A DNA stretch of 64,000 bases from Flavobacteriales bacterium (GTDB lineage Bacteria; Bacteroidota; Bacteroidia; Flavobacteriales_D; Sanyastnellaceae), in the NCBI GenBank assembly GCA_018402085.1, contig JAGYJM010000002.1, positions 1,612,001-1,676,000 of the forward strand, read 5' to 3'. The translations under genes and the position numbers were made by a program. This document shows, piece by piece, positions 1 through 8,002 of this stretch. The notes beneath the pieces were generated by a model. It worked only from the letters and a program-made list of their open reading frames with translations, did no database searches and was not told where the DNA came from. Position 1 is the stretch's first letter; each line of letters begins with the position of its first letter.

Positions 1-1
1 A

Positions 2-577
2 CAGATGGGCAACGCGCCAGAACCGGATACCAAGCACTTCCTCCATAAAGACCTCTATACCCACATCAAATGGGGACGTATCACGCCTCCGGAGGTAGAT
101 GAAGAAGGCTATCTCGACGGACGTTCACACGATGTATGGGTTCGTGACAGCGTGCTGGTGAGCAACATTCTGGTATCGGTTGATTCGCTCAGCGCGGTCA
201 CCATGCAAGAAAAAGCTGAATTCAGGCTCTTACCGAAAGACCTCGGCATCAAGGTACACATGACCTTGCGTGATCGCGGCCGCGAAGAATCGATTCAACC
301 ACTCTACATCGTGCGCGACTCGATCATCGTGCCGGATATGGTCACGAAAGAAGACTGGGGCCTACGCTTCCTCGTCAACCGTTTCGATCCGGCTGAGAAG
401 AAAATCAACCTCACCATCTGGGAGCACGAATCCATCCGCAAAGATTTCATTGTTATGCAAGCGGTTGTTTTTCCTCAAATCAACGTGCTGTGGATCGGCT
501 GCATCGTCATGATCATCGGTACCACCCTGGCCGTTCGTCACCGCATTAAACTCGCACGCAAGGCCAGAAAACAATGA
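2..577 (+). CDS. ccmF: CcmF/CcsA-type cytochrome c haem lyase, C-terminal part
   Basis: The gene runs in from before the window, so only about 191 C-terminal residues are visible. The segment has the shape of a CcmF-type C-terminus: a motif around PDTKHFLHKDLYTHIKWG, a periplasmic beta-rich stretch, and one last membrane helix (FPQINVLWIGCIVMIIGTTL) followed by a basic cytoplasmic tail (RHRIKLARKARKQ). CcmF-family proteins attach haem to apocytochrome c at the outer face of the inner membrane. Its stop overlaps the next start as ATGA, suggesting translational coupling. The family call rests on this tail alone; the WWD haem-handling motif would lie upstream and cannot be checked. Confidence 0.65.
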   Translation, partial: QMGNAPEPDTKHFLHKDLYTHIKWGRITPPEVDEEGYLDGRSHDVWVRDSVLVSNILVSVDSLSAVTMQEKAEFRLLPKDLGIKVHMTLRDRGREESIQPLYIVRDSIIVPDMVTKEDWGLRFLVNRFDPAEKKINLTIWEHESIRKDFIVMQAVVFPQINVLWIGCIVMIIGTTLAVRHRIKLARKARKQ

Positions 578-1335
578 CCTTTAAGGAGGTTGATATGGTT
601 GGCTCGGGAAATGTCGCCGGTCATCTGATCAGGGCGTTTCACGAGGCAGGTATCCGTGTGAATCAGGTGTTTCACAAAGACGCCGCAAAAGCGGCGGATG
701 CGGCCTCGCTTGCCAACGCCCAACACGGTCTTATTGCTGACGCTCCTCCGGAGGGTCCGCTCATCATCATTGCTGTCAGCGATGATGCCATTGCGGAGGT
801 CTCCTCCCTCCTGCCGACAAGCCGAACGGTGGTGCATACCTCCGGAACGGTATCCATGGACGCGCTCATCCAGAAAGAGCGCGGCGTGTTTTACCCGCTG
901 CAGACCTTTACCCGCGATGTCACTCCGGACTGGAAAAGCATCCCGTTCTGCATCGAATCCAGCGCTTCTGCGCTGACTAAAAACTTATGCGAACTCGCAG
1001 TCGTATTAAGCGAAGCCGTGTACACCCTCAATTCAGAGCAGCGAAAGTGGATACACGTGGCCGCGGTGATCGCCAACAATTTCACCAACCTCCTGTACAC
1101 CGAATCTGCGGCCTTACTCAAAAAGCACGAGCTCCCCTTCGACTTGCTTCGTCCGCTCATCGCTGAAACCGCGCGCAAGGCGCAGCAGCAGGATCCGGAG
1201 AGCTTGCAGACCGGACCGGCACGACGCGGCGACATCGAAACGATCAACAAACACCTCGACCAGCTCAGCGATAACCCGGAATTGCGCGACCTTTACCGCG
1301 CGCTGACTGAACGAATCATACAACGTTACCCATGA
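574..1335 (+). CDS. Rossmann-fold protein with DUF2520 domain
   Basis: A 253-aa protein with an N-terminal NAD(P)-binding fold (MVGSGNVAGHLIRAF, a GxGNxA loop) and a C-terminal helical DUF2520-type domain (about residues 115-250). It resembles ketopantoate reductase/pyrroline-5-carboxylate reductase relatives, but its substrate is unknown. The ATG at 574 overlaps the upstream stop and supplies the first beta strand (KEVDMVGSG). A second ATG at 595 has a perfect Shine-Dalgarno in front but would cut that strand. It overlaps kdsC by 4 bp, so the three genes probably form one transcript. A family-A hairpin at 681-700 encodes DAAKAADA in the loop after strand 2. Confidence 0.85.
   Translation: MTFKEVDMVGSGNVAGHLIRAFHEAGIRVNQVFHKDAAKAADAASLANAQHGLIADAPPEGPLIIIAVSDDAIAEVSSLLPTSRTVVHTSGTVSMDALIQKERGVFYPLQTFTRDVTPDWKSIPFCIESSASALTKNLCELAVVLSEAVYTLNSEQRKWIHVAAVIANNFTNLLYTESAALLKKHELPFDLLRPLIAETARKAQQQDPESLQTGPARRGDIETINKHLDQLSDNPELRDLYRALTERIIQRYP
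583..590 (+). promoter_or_regulatory. Unusually strong Shine-Dalgarno sequence
   Basis: AAGGAGGT, followed 4 nt later by ATG at 595, inside the start of the DUF2520 gene. Bacteroidota genes rarely carry such sites. It may drive an internal start at 595 or be a chance result of the codons K-E-V-D. Confidence 0.35.
681..700 (+). repeat. Family-A intragenic hairpin
   Basis: CGCCGC-AAAA-GCGGCG-GATG, inside the DUF2520 gene, read as (D)AAKAAD. Confidence 0.7.
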
Positions 1336-1856
1336 CCGAGAATTACAAGACCACGCTCAAGAACATTACCACCTTTTGCTTCGACGTTGACGGTGTTTTT
1401 ACCGATGGCATTGTAGTGCTGCACCCGAGCGGCGAGCAGATGCGGACGGCGAATGTGCGCGACGGTTATGCCGTGCAGCTCGCGGTGAAGAAGGGCTATC
1501 GTATCGCGATCATCACGGGCGGACGAAGTGAATCGGTGAAAACCCGCTTCGAAGGGCTCGGCGTGAAAGACGTCTTTCTCGGCAGCAGCAACAAGGTGCA
1601 GGTCTTCAATGATTTCTTACACCAAAACGGCATCAACAAATCGGAGGTGTGCTACATGGGCGATGACATCCCTGACCTCCGGGTGATGCAGGAAGCCGGC
1701 TTAGCCGTTTGTCCGAACGACGCTGCCTCTGAAATCAAAGACATCTGCGCCTATGTAAGTCCGTTCGCCGGCGGCCGCGGCTGTGTGAGAGACATCCTTG
1801 AGCAGACGATGAAGGTGCAGGGCAAGTGGCTCGATGACGATTCGCATGAGTGGTGA
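1332..1856 (+). CDS. kdsC: KdsC-type HAD phosphatase (KDO 8-phosphate phosphatase)
   Basis: A 174-aa C0-type HAD phosphatase with no cap domain. Visible motifs: motif I FDVDGVFTDG (residues about 17-26), motif II ITGGRS (about 61-66) and motif III GDDIPDLRVM (about 111-120). The length and the GVFTDG signature fit KdsC, which removes phosphate from KDO 8-phosphate in lipopolysaccharide core synthesis in the cytoplasm. In many Bacteroidota this gene sits beside DUF2520 and cytochrome-biogenesis genes, as here. The stop is directly followed by simple repeats. Confidence 0.85.
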   Translation: MTENYKTTLKNITTFCFDVDGVFTDGIVVLHPSGEQMRTANVRDGYAVQLAVKKGYRIAIITGGRSESVKTRFEGLGVKDVFLGSSNKVQVFNDFLHQNGINKSEVCYMGDDIPDLRVMQEAGLAVCPNDAASEIKDICAYVSPFAGGRGCVRDILEQTMKVQGKWLDDDSHEW

Positions 1857-2020
1857 TGGAAGTCTGATGGGCTGATGGTCTGATGGTCTTACGGGTAACC
1901 GGAAGACTAATAGACTTATCGACCTATCGACCTATCGACCTTTTCGGGCTATCGGGAACCCGGGAACCCGGGAAACTGGGAAACTGGGAAACTGGGATAC
2001 TGGGATACTGGGATACTGGG
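1857..2020. repeat. Simple-repeat cassette after kdsC
   Basis: Three short-period blocks follow the stop. First, TCTGATGG-type units at about 1861-1890. Second, three copies of TATCGACC at about 1917-1940. Third, an 8-bp series at 1954-2020 that changes stepwise from GGGAACCC (x2) to GGGAAACT (x3) to GGGATACT (x3). Related blocks follow several other genes of the window. No convincing ORF starts here. Confidence 0.8.
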
Positions 2021-2039
2021 AAGTTCAAGGAATAGACTC

Positions 2040-2057
2040 CAGCGCATACTTGCGCTG
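2040..2057. repeat. Family-B hairpin (CAAGnATG core)
   Basis: CAGCGCA-TACT-TGCGCTG, a perfect 7-bp stem. The reverse strand reads CGCAAGTATGCG, the same core as copies at 6093, 26384 and 54002. Confidence 0.75.
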
Positions 2058-2081
2058 CCCTGCATTTTTTCATGCATCACC

Positions 2082-2105
2082 GTAGGGACGCGATTTATCG
2101 CGTCC
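2082..2105 (+). repeat. Family-C REP-like element (GTAG + palindrome)
   Basis: GTAG followed by GGACGCG-ATTTAT-CGCGTCC. A 5' GTAG tetranucleotide plus hairpin is the layout of REP sequences recognised by RAYT proteins. The same palindrome occurs inverted at 53957-53979. Confidence 0.75.
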
Positions 2106-2149
2106 GTTGGGGAAACCAGGCAGGTGCCCCAATACCAAGCCCCCCGTAC

Positions 2150-2257
2150 GCGCACAATGCATTGTGCGCCCACAGCAGGCAGCCGCCACTGCACCAAACC
2201 CCGGACTCCAGACCCCAGACCCCGATCCCCCATCCCCCATCCCCGATCCATTCCTCG
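2150..2257. repeat. Palindrome and simple repeats before mtaB
   Basis: A 20-bp perfect palindrome (GCGCACAATG and its complement) at 2150-2169 is followed at about 2196-2250 by runs of CCAGACCCC and CCATCCCC type. The mtaB frame stays open through this stretch, but nothing in it looks like protein. Confidence 0.7.
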
Positions 2258-2265
2258 TATCTTTG
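2258..2265 (+). promoter_or_regulatory. -7 promoter box for mtaB
   Basis: TATCTTTG matches the Bacteroidota -7 consensus TAnnTTTG and ends 4 nt before the ATG at 2270, implying a leaderless or nearly leaderless mRNA. No clear -33 TTG was found. Confidence 0.5.
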
Positions 2266-2269
2266 CACC

Positions 2270-3592
2270 ATGATATCCAACGGTAAAGTGGCTTTTCATA
2301 CCCTCGGCTGCAAACTCAACTTTGCAGAGACCTCTTCGATAGCGCAAAGCTTCAACGAAGCAGGCTATGCGCGGGTAGAACTCGACGAAGCGCCGGATGT
2401 CGTCGTGGTCAACACCTGCTCGGTAACCGATAATGCCGATAAGAAGTGCCGTAACATCGTGCGCCGCGCACTGGGTACCAATCCGAATGCCTTTGTGGCC
2501 GTCATTGGGTGCTATGCCCAATTGAAACCAAAAGAGATTGCTGCCATCGATGGGGTTGACCTCGTGCTGGGCGCCAACGAGAAGTTCAAGCTGCTCGATC
2601 ACCTTAAGTCTCTCGACAAAGTTGACGGTGACGGCGAGGTCGTGGCCACACATATCAAAGAAACTACCGAGTTTGTGCCTTCCTTCAGCTCCGGAGACCG
2701 CACGCGTACTTTCCTCAAAGTGCAGGATGGCTGCAACTACTTCTGCGCGTTTTGTACGATTCCGCTGGCACGCGGACGAAGCCGCAGCGCTTCGATCAAC
2801 GCCACCCTGTCGCAGGCGAAAGCCGCCATTGCTGAAGGGGCAAAAGAGATCGTACTTACCGGGGTCAACATCGGCGATTTCGGCACGACCAACGGCGAAG
2901 ATTTTCTCGGACTCATCAGCGAACTGGATAAGCTTAATGGCGTGGAGCGCTTCCGCATCTCATCGATTGAACCGAATCTGCTCTCCAATGAGATCATTGA
3001 TTTCGTAGCTACCAGCGAGAAGTTTGTCCCGCATTTTCACATCCCCCTGCAAAGCGGCAGCGATGAGATCCTCAAGGCGATGCGCCGCCGCTACCTGAGC
3101 GACCTCTACCGCGACCGCGTAGAGCGCATACTTCATAAAATGCCCGATGCCGCGATTGGCGTTGATGTGATTACCGGCTTCCCCGGCGAGAGCGACGAAC
3201 ACTTTGAAACCACCTACCGATTCCTCACCGAGCTGCCTGTCGCCTACCTCCACGCCTTCACCTATTCTGAGCGAGCCAATACCACTGCCCTGCGTATCGA
3301 AGATATCGTGCCGGTGAATATCCGACAAGAGCGCACCAAAATGCTGCGCATCCTGAGCCAGAAGAAGCGGAGGGCACATTACGACCAACACCTGGGGTCA
3401 GTTCGCGAAGTCTTGTTTGAAGCGCGCGAGAACGATGGTAAGATTGAGGGTTACACGGATAACTACATCCGCGTGGCACTGCCTTATGATGAGGCGCTTG
3501 TGAACTGTGTCGTTCCTGTTGAGTTGGTCAGCCATACCGACGAGGGAGTTGTTGCAGCGCGTAGCGTGCATTCGCACAGCAGAGCTATTTAA
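2270..3592 (+). CDS. mtaB: tRNA t6A37 methylthiotransferase MtaB
   Basis: A 440-aa radical-SAM methylthiotransferase that adds a methylthio group to threonylcarbamoyl-adenosine at tRNA position 37. Seen: N-terminal UPF0004 domain starting KVAFHTLGCKLNFAET with conserved cysteines (TLGCK, NTCSVT, IGCYAQ), the radical-SAM cluster CNYFCAFCTIP at about residues 157-167 binding 4Fe-4S and SAM, and a C-terminal TRAM-like region (about 370-435). An upstream in-frame stretch back to 2072 is low-complexity repeat, so the ATG at 2270, next to a -7 box, is chosen. Single-gene unit between repeat regions. Confidence 0.92.
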   Translation: MISNGKVAFHTLGCKLNFAETSSIAQSFNEAGYARVELDEAPDVVVVNTCSVTDNADKKCRNIVRRALGTNPNAFVAVIGCYAQLKPKEIAAIDGVDLVLGANEKFKLLDHLKSLDKVDGDGEVVATHIKETTEFVPSFSSGDRTRTFLKVQDGCNYFCAFCTIPLARGRSRSASINATLSQAKAAIAEGAKEIVLTGVNIGDFGTTNGEDFLGLISELDKLNGVERFRISSIEPNLLSNEIIDFVATSEKFVPHFHIPLQSGSDEILKAMRRRYLSDLYRDRVERILHKMPDAAIGVDVITGFPGESDEHFETTYRFLTELPVAYLHAFTYSERANTTALRIEDIVPVNIRQERTKMLRILSQKKRRAHYDQHLGSVREVLFEARENDGKIEGYTDNYIRVALPYDEALVNCVVPVELVSHTDEGVVAARSVHSHSRAI

Positions 3593-3615
3593 GATCGGCG
3601 AAACCTTGAGAAAAC

Positions 3616-3623
3616 TATCTTTG
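3616..3623 (+). promoter_or_regulatory. -7 promoter box upstream of lgt
   Basis: TATCTTTG, about 85 bp before the lgt ATG. A five-codon ORF (MCAQS, 3631-3648) starts 7 nt after it, so the transcript would carry a short leader of about 75 nt. Role of the mini-ORF unknown. Confidence 0.45.
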
Positions 3624-3708
3624 CAGCAACATGTGTGCGCAATCGTGATTGGTCGCTGCACATGAGGTTGTACAATAAACGTGCGGCCTGCAAAGACGAA
3701 GATTTCCG

Positions 3709-5010
3709 ATGTATCCGAATCTCTATTTTGCCTTCTACGAGTTGTTTGGACTCGACCTGCCTTTCCTCAAGCTGATCAATTCTTTCGGCTTCTTTGTGGC
3801 GCTGGCCTTTGTAGTCGCCAGTATCACAGTTACCCGCGAACTACGACGCAAAGAAGCATCCGGCGTTTTTACGCCGCAAAAGAAAACAGTGGTCGTAGGC
3901 AAAAAGGCGACGATCGGAGAAATCGCCTCAAACGCGATCATCGGATTCATTTTCGGTTTCAAATTCGTCTACCTCGCCATCAACGCCGGCGAACTATTCA
4001 ATGGTGACAGCCTGCCGCAAGAACATATCTTCTCGGCTGAAGGGAGCTTTTTCTGGGGCATCGTGCTCGCGGCGGCATTCGGCGGATGGCGCTATTACGA
4101 AGGCAAGAAAAACGCACTGCCACAGCCCGAAGAACGCGAAGTGGTCATGCACGCCTGGCAGCACACCGGCAACATCACCATGATAGCCGCGATCGGCGGG
4201 ATCATCGGCGCGAAGCTCTTCCATCTCTTCGAAAGTCCCGACGACTTCATGGCCTTTTTCAAGAATCCGAGCCTCGAGAGTTTTCTGGGCGGACTGACGA
4301 TTTACGGCGGACTGATCGTAGGCGCGCTTGCTGTATGGTGGTATGGCCGAAGAAACGGATTGCCGTTCATTCATCTGGCAGATGCTACGGCACCAGGACT
4401 CATGCTCGCCTACGGGATTGGCCGCATGGGCTGCCAGGTATCCGGAGACGGCGACTGGGGCATTCCGAACCCCAATCCCAAGCCGGGATGGCTCTCCTGG
4501 GCGCCTGACTGGGCCTGGAGCTACCGCTATCCGAACAACGTGAACGCCGTGATGGGTCCGCGTGAAGCAGGATACACCGGCAAAACCATCCCCCCGAAAG
4601 ATCCTGAATGCTTTGAAGCGCTCACTCAACCGATGAGCGATGTGCAGGTCTGCGAAGGCGTCATCAACGGCGAAACCGTACCGATTTTCAAAGGCTACGG
4701 CACCTACCTCGACCCGGGCGTCTACCCCACCCCGCTTTACGAAATCATCATGGCCGTGATCATCTTCCTTATCCTCTGGTCATTGCGTAAGCGGATTAAA
4801 ATTCCGGGTATCCTTTTCGGAGTGTACCTCATCTTCAACGGCTTTGAACGCTTCTGGATCGAGAAAATCCGCGTGAACAATACCTATGACCTCTTTGGTA
4901 CGGCCATCACGCAGGCTGAAATCATCTCCACGCTGACCTTTATCGGGGGCATCGTGCTGATCTTCGTACTTCGCAAACGCCATCAGGATGCAGCTCCCTC
5001 AACTACGTGA
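3709..5010 (+). CDS. lgt: Prolipoprotein diacylglyceryl transferase Lgt
   Basis: A 433-aa polytopic inner-membrane enzyme that transfers diacylglycerol from phosphatidylglycerol to the lipobox cysteine of prolipoproteins. Several candidate clients are encoded in this window. Seen: at least seven hydrophobic segments, the signature YGIGRMGCQVSGDGDWG at about residues 232-248 containing the essential Arg, and GGLTIYGGLIVG at about 198-209. It is clearly longer than the roughly 290-aa E. coli enzyme: there is a long loop after TM1 (residues 45-70) and an insert at 250-335. It overlaps the next gene by 23 bp. A family-A hairpin lies at 3857-3876. Confidence 0.92.
   Translation: MYPNLYFAFYELFGLDLPFLKLINSFGFFVALAFVVASITVTRELRRKEASGVFTPQKKTVVVGKKATIGEIASNAIIGFIFGFKFVYLAINAGELFNGDSLPQEHIFSAEGSFFWGIVLAAAFGGWRYYEGKKNALPQPEEREVVMHAWQHTGNITMIAAIGGIIGAKLFHLFESPDDFMAFFKNPSLESFLGGLTIYGGLIVGALAVWWYGRRNGLPFIHLADATAPGLMLAYGIGRMGCQVSGDGDWGIPNPNPKPGWLSWAPDWAWSYRYPNNVNAVMGPREAGYTGKTIPPKDPECFEALTQPMSDVQVCEGVINGETVPIFKGYGTYLDPGVYPTPLYEIIMAVIIFLILWSLRKRIKIPGILFGVYLIFNGFERFWIEKIRVNNTYDLFGTAITQAEIISTLTFIGGIVLIFVLRKRHQDAAPSTT
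3857..3876 (-). repeat. Family-A intragenic hairpin
   Basis: Minus-strand sense CGGCGT-AAAA-ACGCCG-GATG, inside lgt, encoding ASGVFTP in the loop after the first membrane segment. Confidence 0.7.
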
Positions 5011-5770
5011 TGAAGTCATTGAGCTGAGTCGTACCATCGGCAAGTGGATGCTTGAACAGCAGGTTGCGGTTGAAGAAGTTGAAACCAAATCGCTGAACAA
5101 TCTCGTTTCGTACGTCGACAAAGAGAGCGAGCGCCGTTTCGTTGAAGGTCTTTCGGCCTTGTTGCCTGATTCCGGTTTTATCGCTGAAGAAGGCACCGGA
5201 AAACCGGTGGATGGGGGATTGAACTGGATCATCGATCCGCTTGACGGCACCACAAACTACCTGCACCACCTGCCCTGCTGGTGCACGAGTGTGGCATTGC
5301 ACGGACCGGATGGCTTGTTGCTCGGCGTGATCTATGACCCCAACCGCGATGAATGCTTCAGCGCCATCAAAGGTGGTGGCGCCTTCTGCAACGGTGAAGC
5401 CATCGAAGTCAGCAAAGCCGAACGTTTGTCACACAGCCTGCTGGCAACCGGCTTCCCGTATGACGACTTCAGCCGGCAAGAGGGCTACATGAAGCTGTTC
5501 GCAGAATTGATGCGCAACAGCCGCGGACTTCGCCGGCTCGGTTCAGCCGCCCTTGACCTGGCCTATGTTGCGCGAGGCACTTTCGAAGTCTTCTACGAAT
5601 ACGGACTAAATCCGTGGGATGTCGCGGCGGGTATCCTGATCGTCGAAGAAGCCGGCGGAAAAGTGACGGGATTCGGAGAGGGCGTAGATCCGATCTTCGG
5701 TGAAGAATTAATTGCAAGCAACACGAAGGTTCACCGCGAGATGCAGGAGATGGCAGCGAGGTATTTGTGA
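4988..5770 (+). CDS. Inositol monophosphatase family protein
   Basis: A 260-aa Mg2+-dependent, lithium-sensitive-type phosphatase. Motifs: EEGTG (about residues 67-71), the metal-binding IDPLDGTTNYLHHLP (about 82-96) and NPWDVAAGILIVEEAGG (about 207-223). The length equals SuhB/IMPase. Likely substrates are inositol-1-phosphate or related sugar phosphates; PAP/CysQ activity cannot be excluded. The start overlaps lgt by 23 bp, suggesting cotranscription. Confidence 0.87.
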   Translation: MQLPQLRDEVIELSRTIGKWMLEQQVAVEEVETKSLNNLVSYVDKESERRFVEGLSALLPDSGFIAEEGTGKPVDGGLNWIIDPLDGTTNYLHHLPCWCTSVALHGPDGLLLGVIYDPNRDECFSAIKGGGAFCNGEAIEVSKAERLSHSLLATGFPYDDFSRQEGYMKLFAELMRNSRGLRRLGSAALDLAYVARGTFEVFYEYGLNPWDVAAGILIVEEAGGKVTGFGEGVDPIFGEELIASNTKVHREMQEMAARYL

Positions 5771-5793
5771 GGTCGTCGCGAAAACCCCACTGA

Positions 5794-5850
5794 GCCGTCG
5801 GCGGTCTGCGGTCAGCCGTCTGCGGTCTGCCGTCTGCGGTCTGCGGTCTA
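5794..5850. repeat. Simple repeat of GTCTGCGG type
   Basis: A run of GCCGTCTGCGGTC units starting 24 bp after the phosphatase stop. Near-identical cassettes follow the genes ending at 12907 and 17842. Confidence 0.75.
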
Positions 5851-5927
5851 TGTTCAAGAAGTCCCGAAAGACCCCTCACCCGATTTACAAATGCTGAATA
5901 GTAATCAATGAATAATGAACAATAAAT

Positions 5928-6110
5928 CAGCGCATCCTTGCGCTGCTCTTTTCTTTCAGAACACCAACGTAGGGACGCGCTAAGCGCGTCCGATGGCATT
6001 TCAAGAATACTATAGGTCCTGAAGGAGTCTCGAACTTCACCAAACCGGCGGCAATAGCCGCCGCCACACAAGAATCAACTATTCGAGTATTGCAGCGCAA
6101 GTATGCGCTG
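5928..6110. repeat. Cluster of three palindromic elements
   Basis: Family-B hairpin CAGCGCA-TCCT-TGCGCTG at 5928-5945. Family-C element at 5969-5991 (GTAG then GGACGCGC-TAA-GCGCGTCC). A GGCGGCAATAGCCGCC hairpin near 6047-6064. A second family-B hairpin CAGCGCA-AGTA-TGCGCTG at 6093-6110. The 523-bp gap 5771-6293 holds no gene that I can support; GGCGTCCC units repeat at about 6141-6175. Confidence 0.75.
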
Positions 6111-6293
6111 CTCGCCTCACGCCTATCCCCTATCTCCTAACCCGAAGGCGTCCCAGAGGCGTCCCGAAGGCGTCTCCTGTCTATTAAACCGGTCTTGTAT
6201 TATGTTTTTGTAAATTCGGCAGGTTTAAGATGAGCCTACACAGATTAAAGGGCTCAACAGAACCTTAATCCAAATTAAAACAAGACTACTGTT

Positions 6294-7259
6294 TTGAAGA
6301 TACTCATCACTGGTTGTGCAGGCTTTATCGGATCAAACCTCGCGAAGCGAATCCTGCAAGAGGGGCACGAAGTCATCGGCTTAGATAACTTTTCTTACGG
6401 CTTCAAGCGAAACATTGCAGACCTCCCTGAAGATCATTTTCAGTTTATAGAAGGCGACGTGAGAGACGCACACATCTTCGATGACCTCGAATTTGATGCG
6501 ATCGTGCACCTGGCATCATTTAAAATTCCGCGCTACACAAATGCGCTGCAAACACTTGAAGACAACCATGAGATGACGAAGAACGTCATCGATGCTTGTC
6601 TGAAAAAAGATGCCAAGCTCATTTTCAGTTCAACGAGCGATGTGTACGGCAAAAACCCTGACCTCCCATTTAGCGAAGAGTCGAACCTCGTACTCGGACC
6701 AACCACGGTCAAGCGCTGGGCATATGCTTCTTCTAAGATATTCTCAGAGCAGCATATCATTGCGAATAACGATGAGCATGGCTTGAAATACACCATTGTA
6801 CGTTTCTTCGGTTCCTATGGCCCGCACCAGAACCTGAGCTGGTGGGGTGGTCCGCAAAGCGTATTCATCACCAAAGCGTTTAAAGACGAGACCATCGAAC
6901 TGCACGGCGACGGCAAGCAAACACGCACCTTTACCTTCATTGAAGACACGGTAGACGCTCTTTACCGCTGCATCGTGGATCCAAAAGCTGACAATGACAT
7001 CTTCAATATCGGCTCGTTTGCGAGCAGTGAGATTTCGATCCACGATCTTGCCTTACTGATCTGGAGACTCGTCAATGGTAAAGATGCAACGCCCAGGTTG
7101 AAGACCATTCCATACGAGACATTCGGCAAGTACGAAGATGTGCGCCGGAGACTTCCGGATATCTCGAAAATTCAGCAGACCCTCGGCTACGAGCCAAAAG
7201 TGTCACTTGAAGAAGGACTGAAGCGCGCCATTGAGTGGCAGAAACCTCTAATCGACTAA
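6294..7259 (+). CDS. NAD-dependent epimerase/dehydratase (nucleotide-sugar type)
   Basis: A 321-aa extended short-chain dehydrogenase. Seen: TGCAGFIGSNL (GxxGxxG, residues 7-17), DN after strand 2 and catalytic YASSK (about residues 143-147) preceded by SSTSDVYG. These fit UDP-sugar 4-epimerases or related dehydratases; the substrate is not resolvable. The start is TTG at 6294: no in-frame ATG precedes the Rossmann strand KILITG. First gene of a five-gene cluster with gaps of 2-3 bp or overlaps, probably making or modifying a surface glycan. Confidence 0.85.
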   Translation: MKILITGCAGFIGSNLAKRILQEGHEVIGLDNFSYGFKRNIADLPEDHFQFIEGDVRDAHIFDDLEFDAIVHLASFKIPRYTNALQTLEDNHEMTKNVIDACLKKDAKLIFSSTSDVYGKNPDLPFSEESNLVLGPTTVKRWAYASSKIFSEQHIIANNDEHGLKYTIVRFFGSYGPHQNLSWWGGPQSVFITKAFKDETIELHGDGKQTRTFTFIEDTVDALYRCIVDPKADNDIFNIGSFASSEISIHDLALLIWRLVNGKDATPRLKTIPYETFGKYEDVRRRLPDISKIQQTLGYEPKVSLEEGLKRAIEWQKPLID

Positions 7260-7262
7260 GCG

Positions 7263-8000
7263 GTGATCGTGTTTCTGGTACCCACCTACAATGAAGAGGA
7301 GAACATTCCGCTGCTCCATCGTAACCTGAAAAAGGCAAGCGAAGGTAAAGATGCACACTATCTTTTCGTAGATGATTGCTCTTCAGACCAGACCATCGCT
7401 GTTATTCGATCACACTTCAGTGCACATGAAGTAACAGTGATCGAAAAAAAGGAGAATGAGGGTCCCGGCGACTCCTTCAACCGCGGAATGAAACACATTC
7501 TCGAGACATACCCCGATAAGCGTCCGTCTGTGGTTACCCTCGAGGCAGACAATACTTCAGATTTAGGTATTCTACCGGAGATGCTGATGCTGCTCGATTA
7601 CGGCTATGAACTTATCCTGGCTTCGGTGTATGCTCAGGGCGGAGGCTTCAGCAAGACCAGTCTGTGGCGTAAGGTCATTTCGTTTACGGCGAATATGCTG
7701 CTGCGCACAGTTTACGAAATCAAGGTGCAGACCCTGAGTTCGTTCTACAGAGTGTACAGCTTCGGTTTGCTCGAACGCCTCCATAAAAACTACGATGAGA
7801 TCATTCAGGAGAAAGGCTTCATTAGCATGCTGGAAATCCTGCTGAAGAGTATTTCGCTTAAAGCCAGGGTCGTGGAGATCCCTATGGTCTTGCGTTCTGA
7901 TGCCCGCGAGGGTAAATCCAAAATGAAAGTATTCAAGACGGCCCGCCGCTATATTCACTTCCTTCTTACCTTCAAGCGTAAGATGATCAAAAGAGACTGA
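7263..8000 (+). CDS. Family 2 glycosyltransferase
   Basis: A 245-aa GT-A fold enzyme. Seen: VPTYNEEENI (residues 6-15), the nucleotide-binding FVDDCSSD (about 35-42), and the region around GGGFSKTSLWRK. It resembles dolichol/polyprenyl-phosphate mannosyl- or glucosyltransferases of the DPM1 type and could charge a lipid carrier for the membrane protein at 9637. The GTG start at 7263 lies 3 bp after the preceding stop. No C-terminal membrane helix is obvious. Confidence 0.85.
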   Translation: MIVFLVPTYNEEENIPLLHRNLKKASEGKDAHYLFVDDCSSDQTIAVIRSHFSAHEVTVIEKKENEGPGDSFNRGMKHILETYPDKRPSVVTLEADNTSDLGILPEMLMLLDYGYELILASVYAQGGGFSKTSLWRKVISFTANMLLRTVYEIKVQTLSSFYRVYSFGLLERLHKNYDEIIQEKGFISMLEILLKSISLKARVVEIPMVLRSDAREGKSKMKVFKTARRYIHFLLTFKRKMIKRD

Positions 8001-8002
8001 GC

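Noticed and set aside
2072-2269. N-terminal extension of MtaB
   Set aside because: Encoded by palindromes and simple repeats; the -7 box next to ATG 2270 and the family start KVAFHTLGCK favour the shorter protein.
1949-2653. 234-aa minus-strand ORF
   Set aside because: It covers simple repeats and the antisense of mtaB; no protein-like features.
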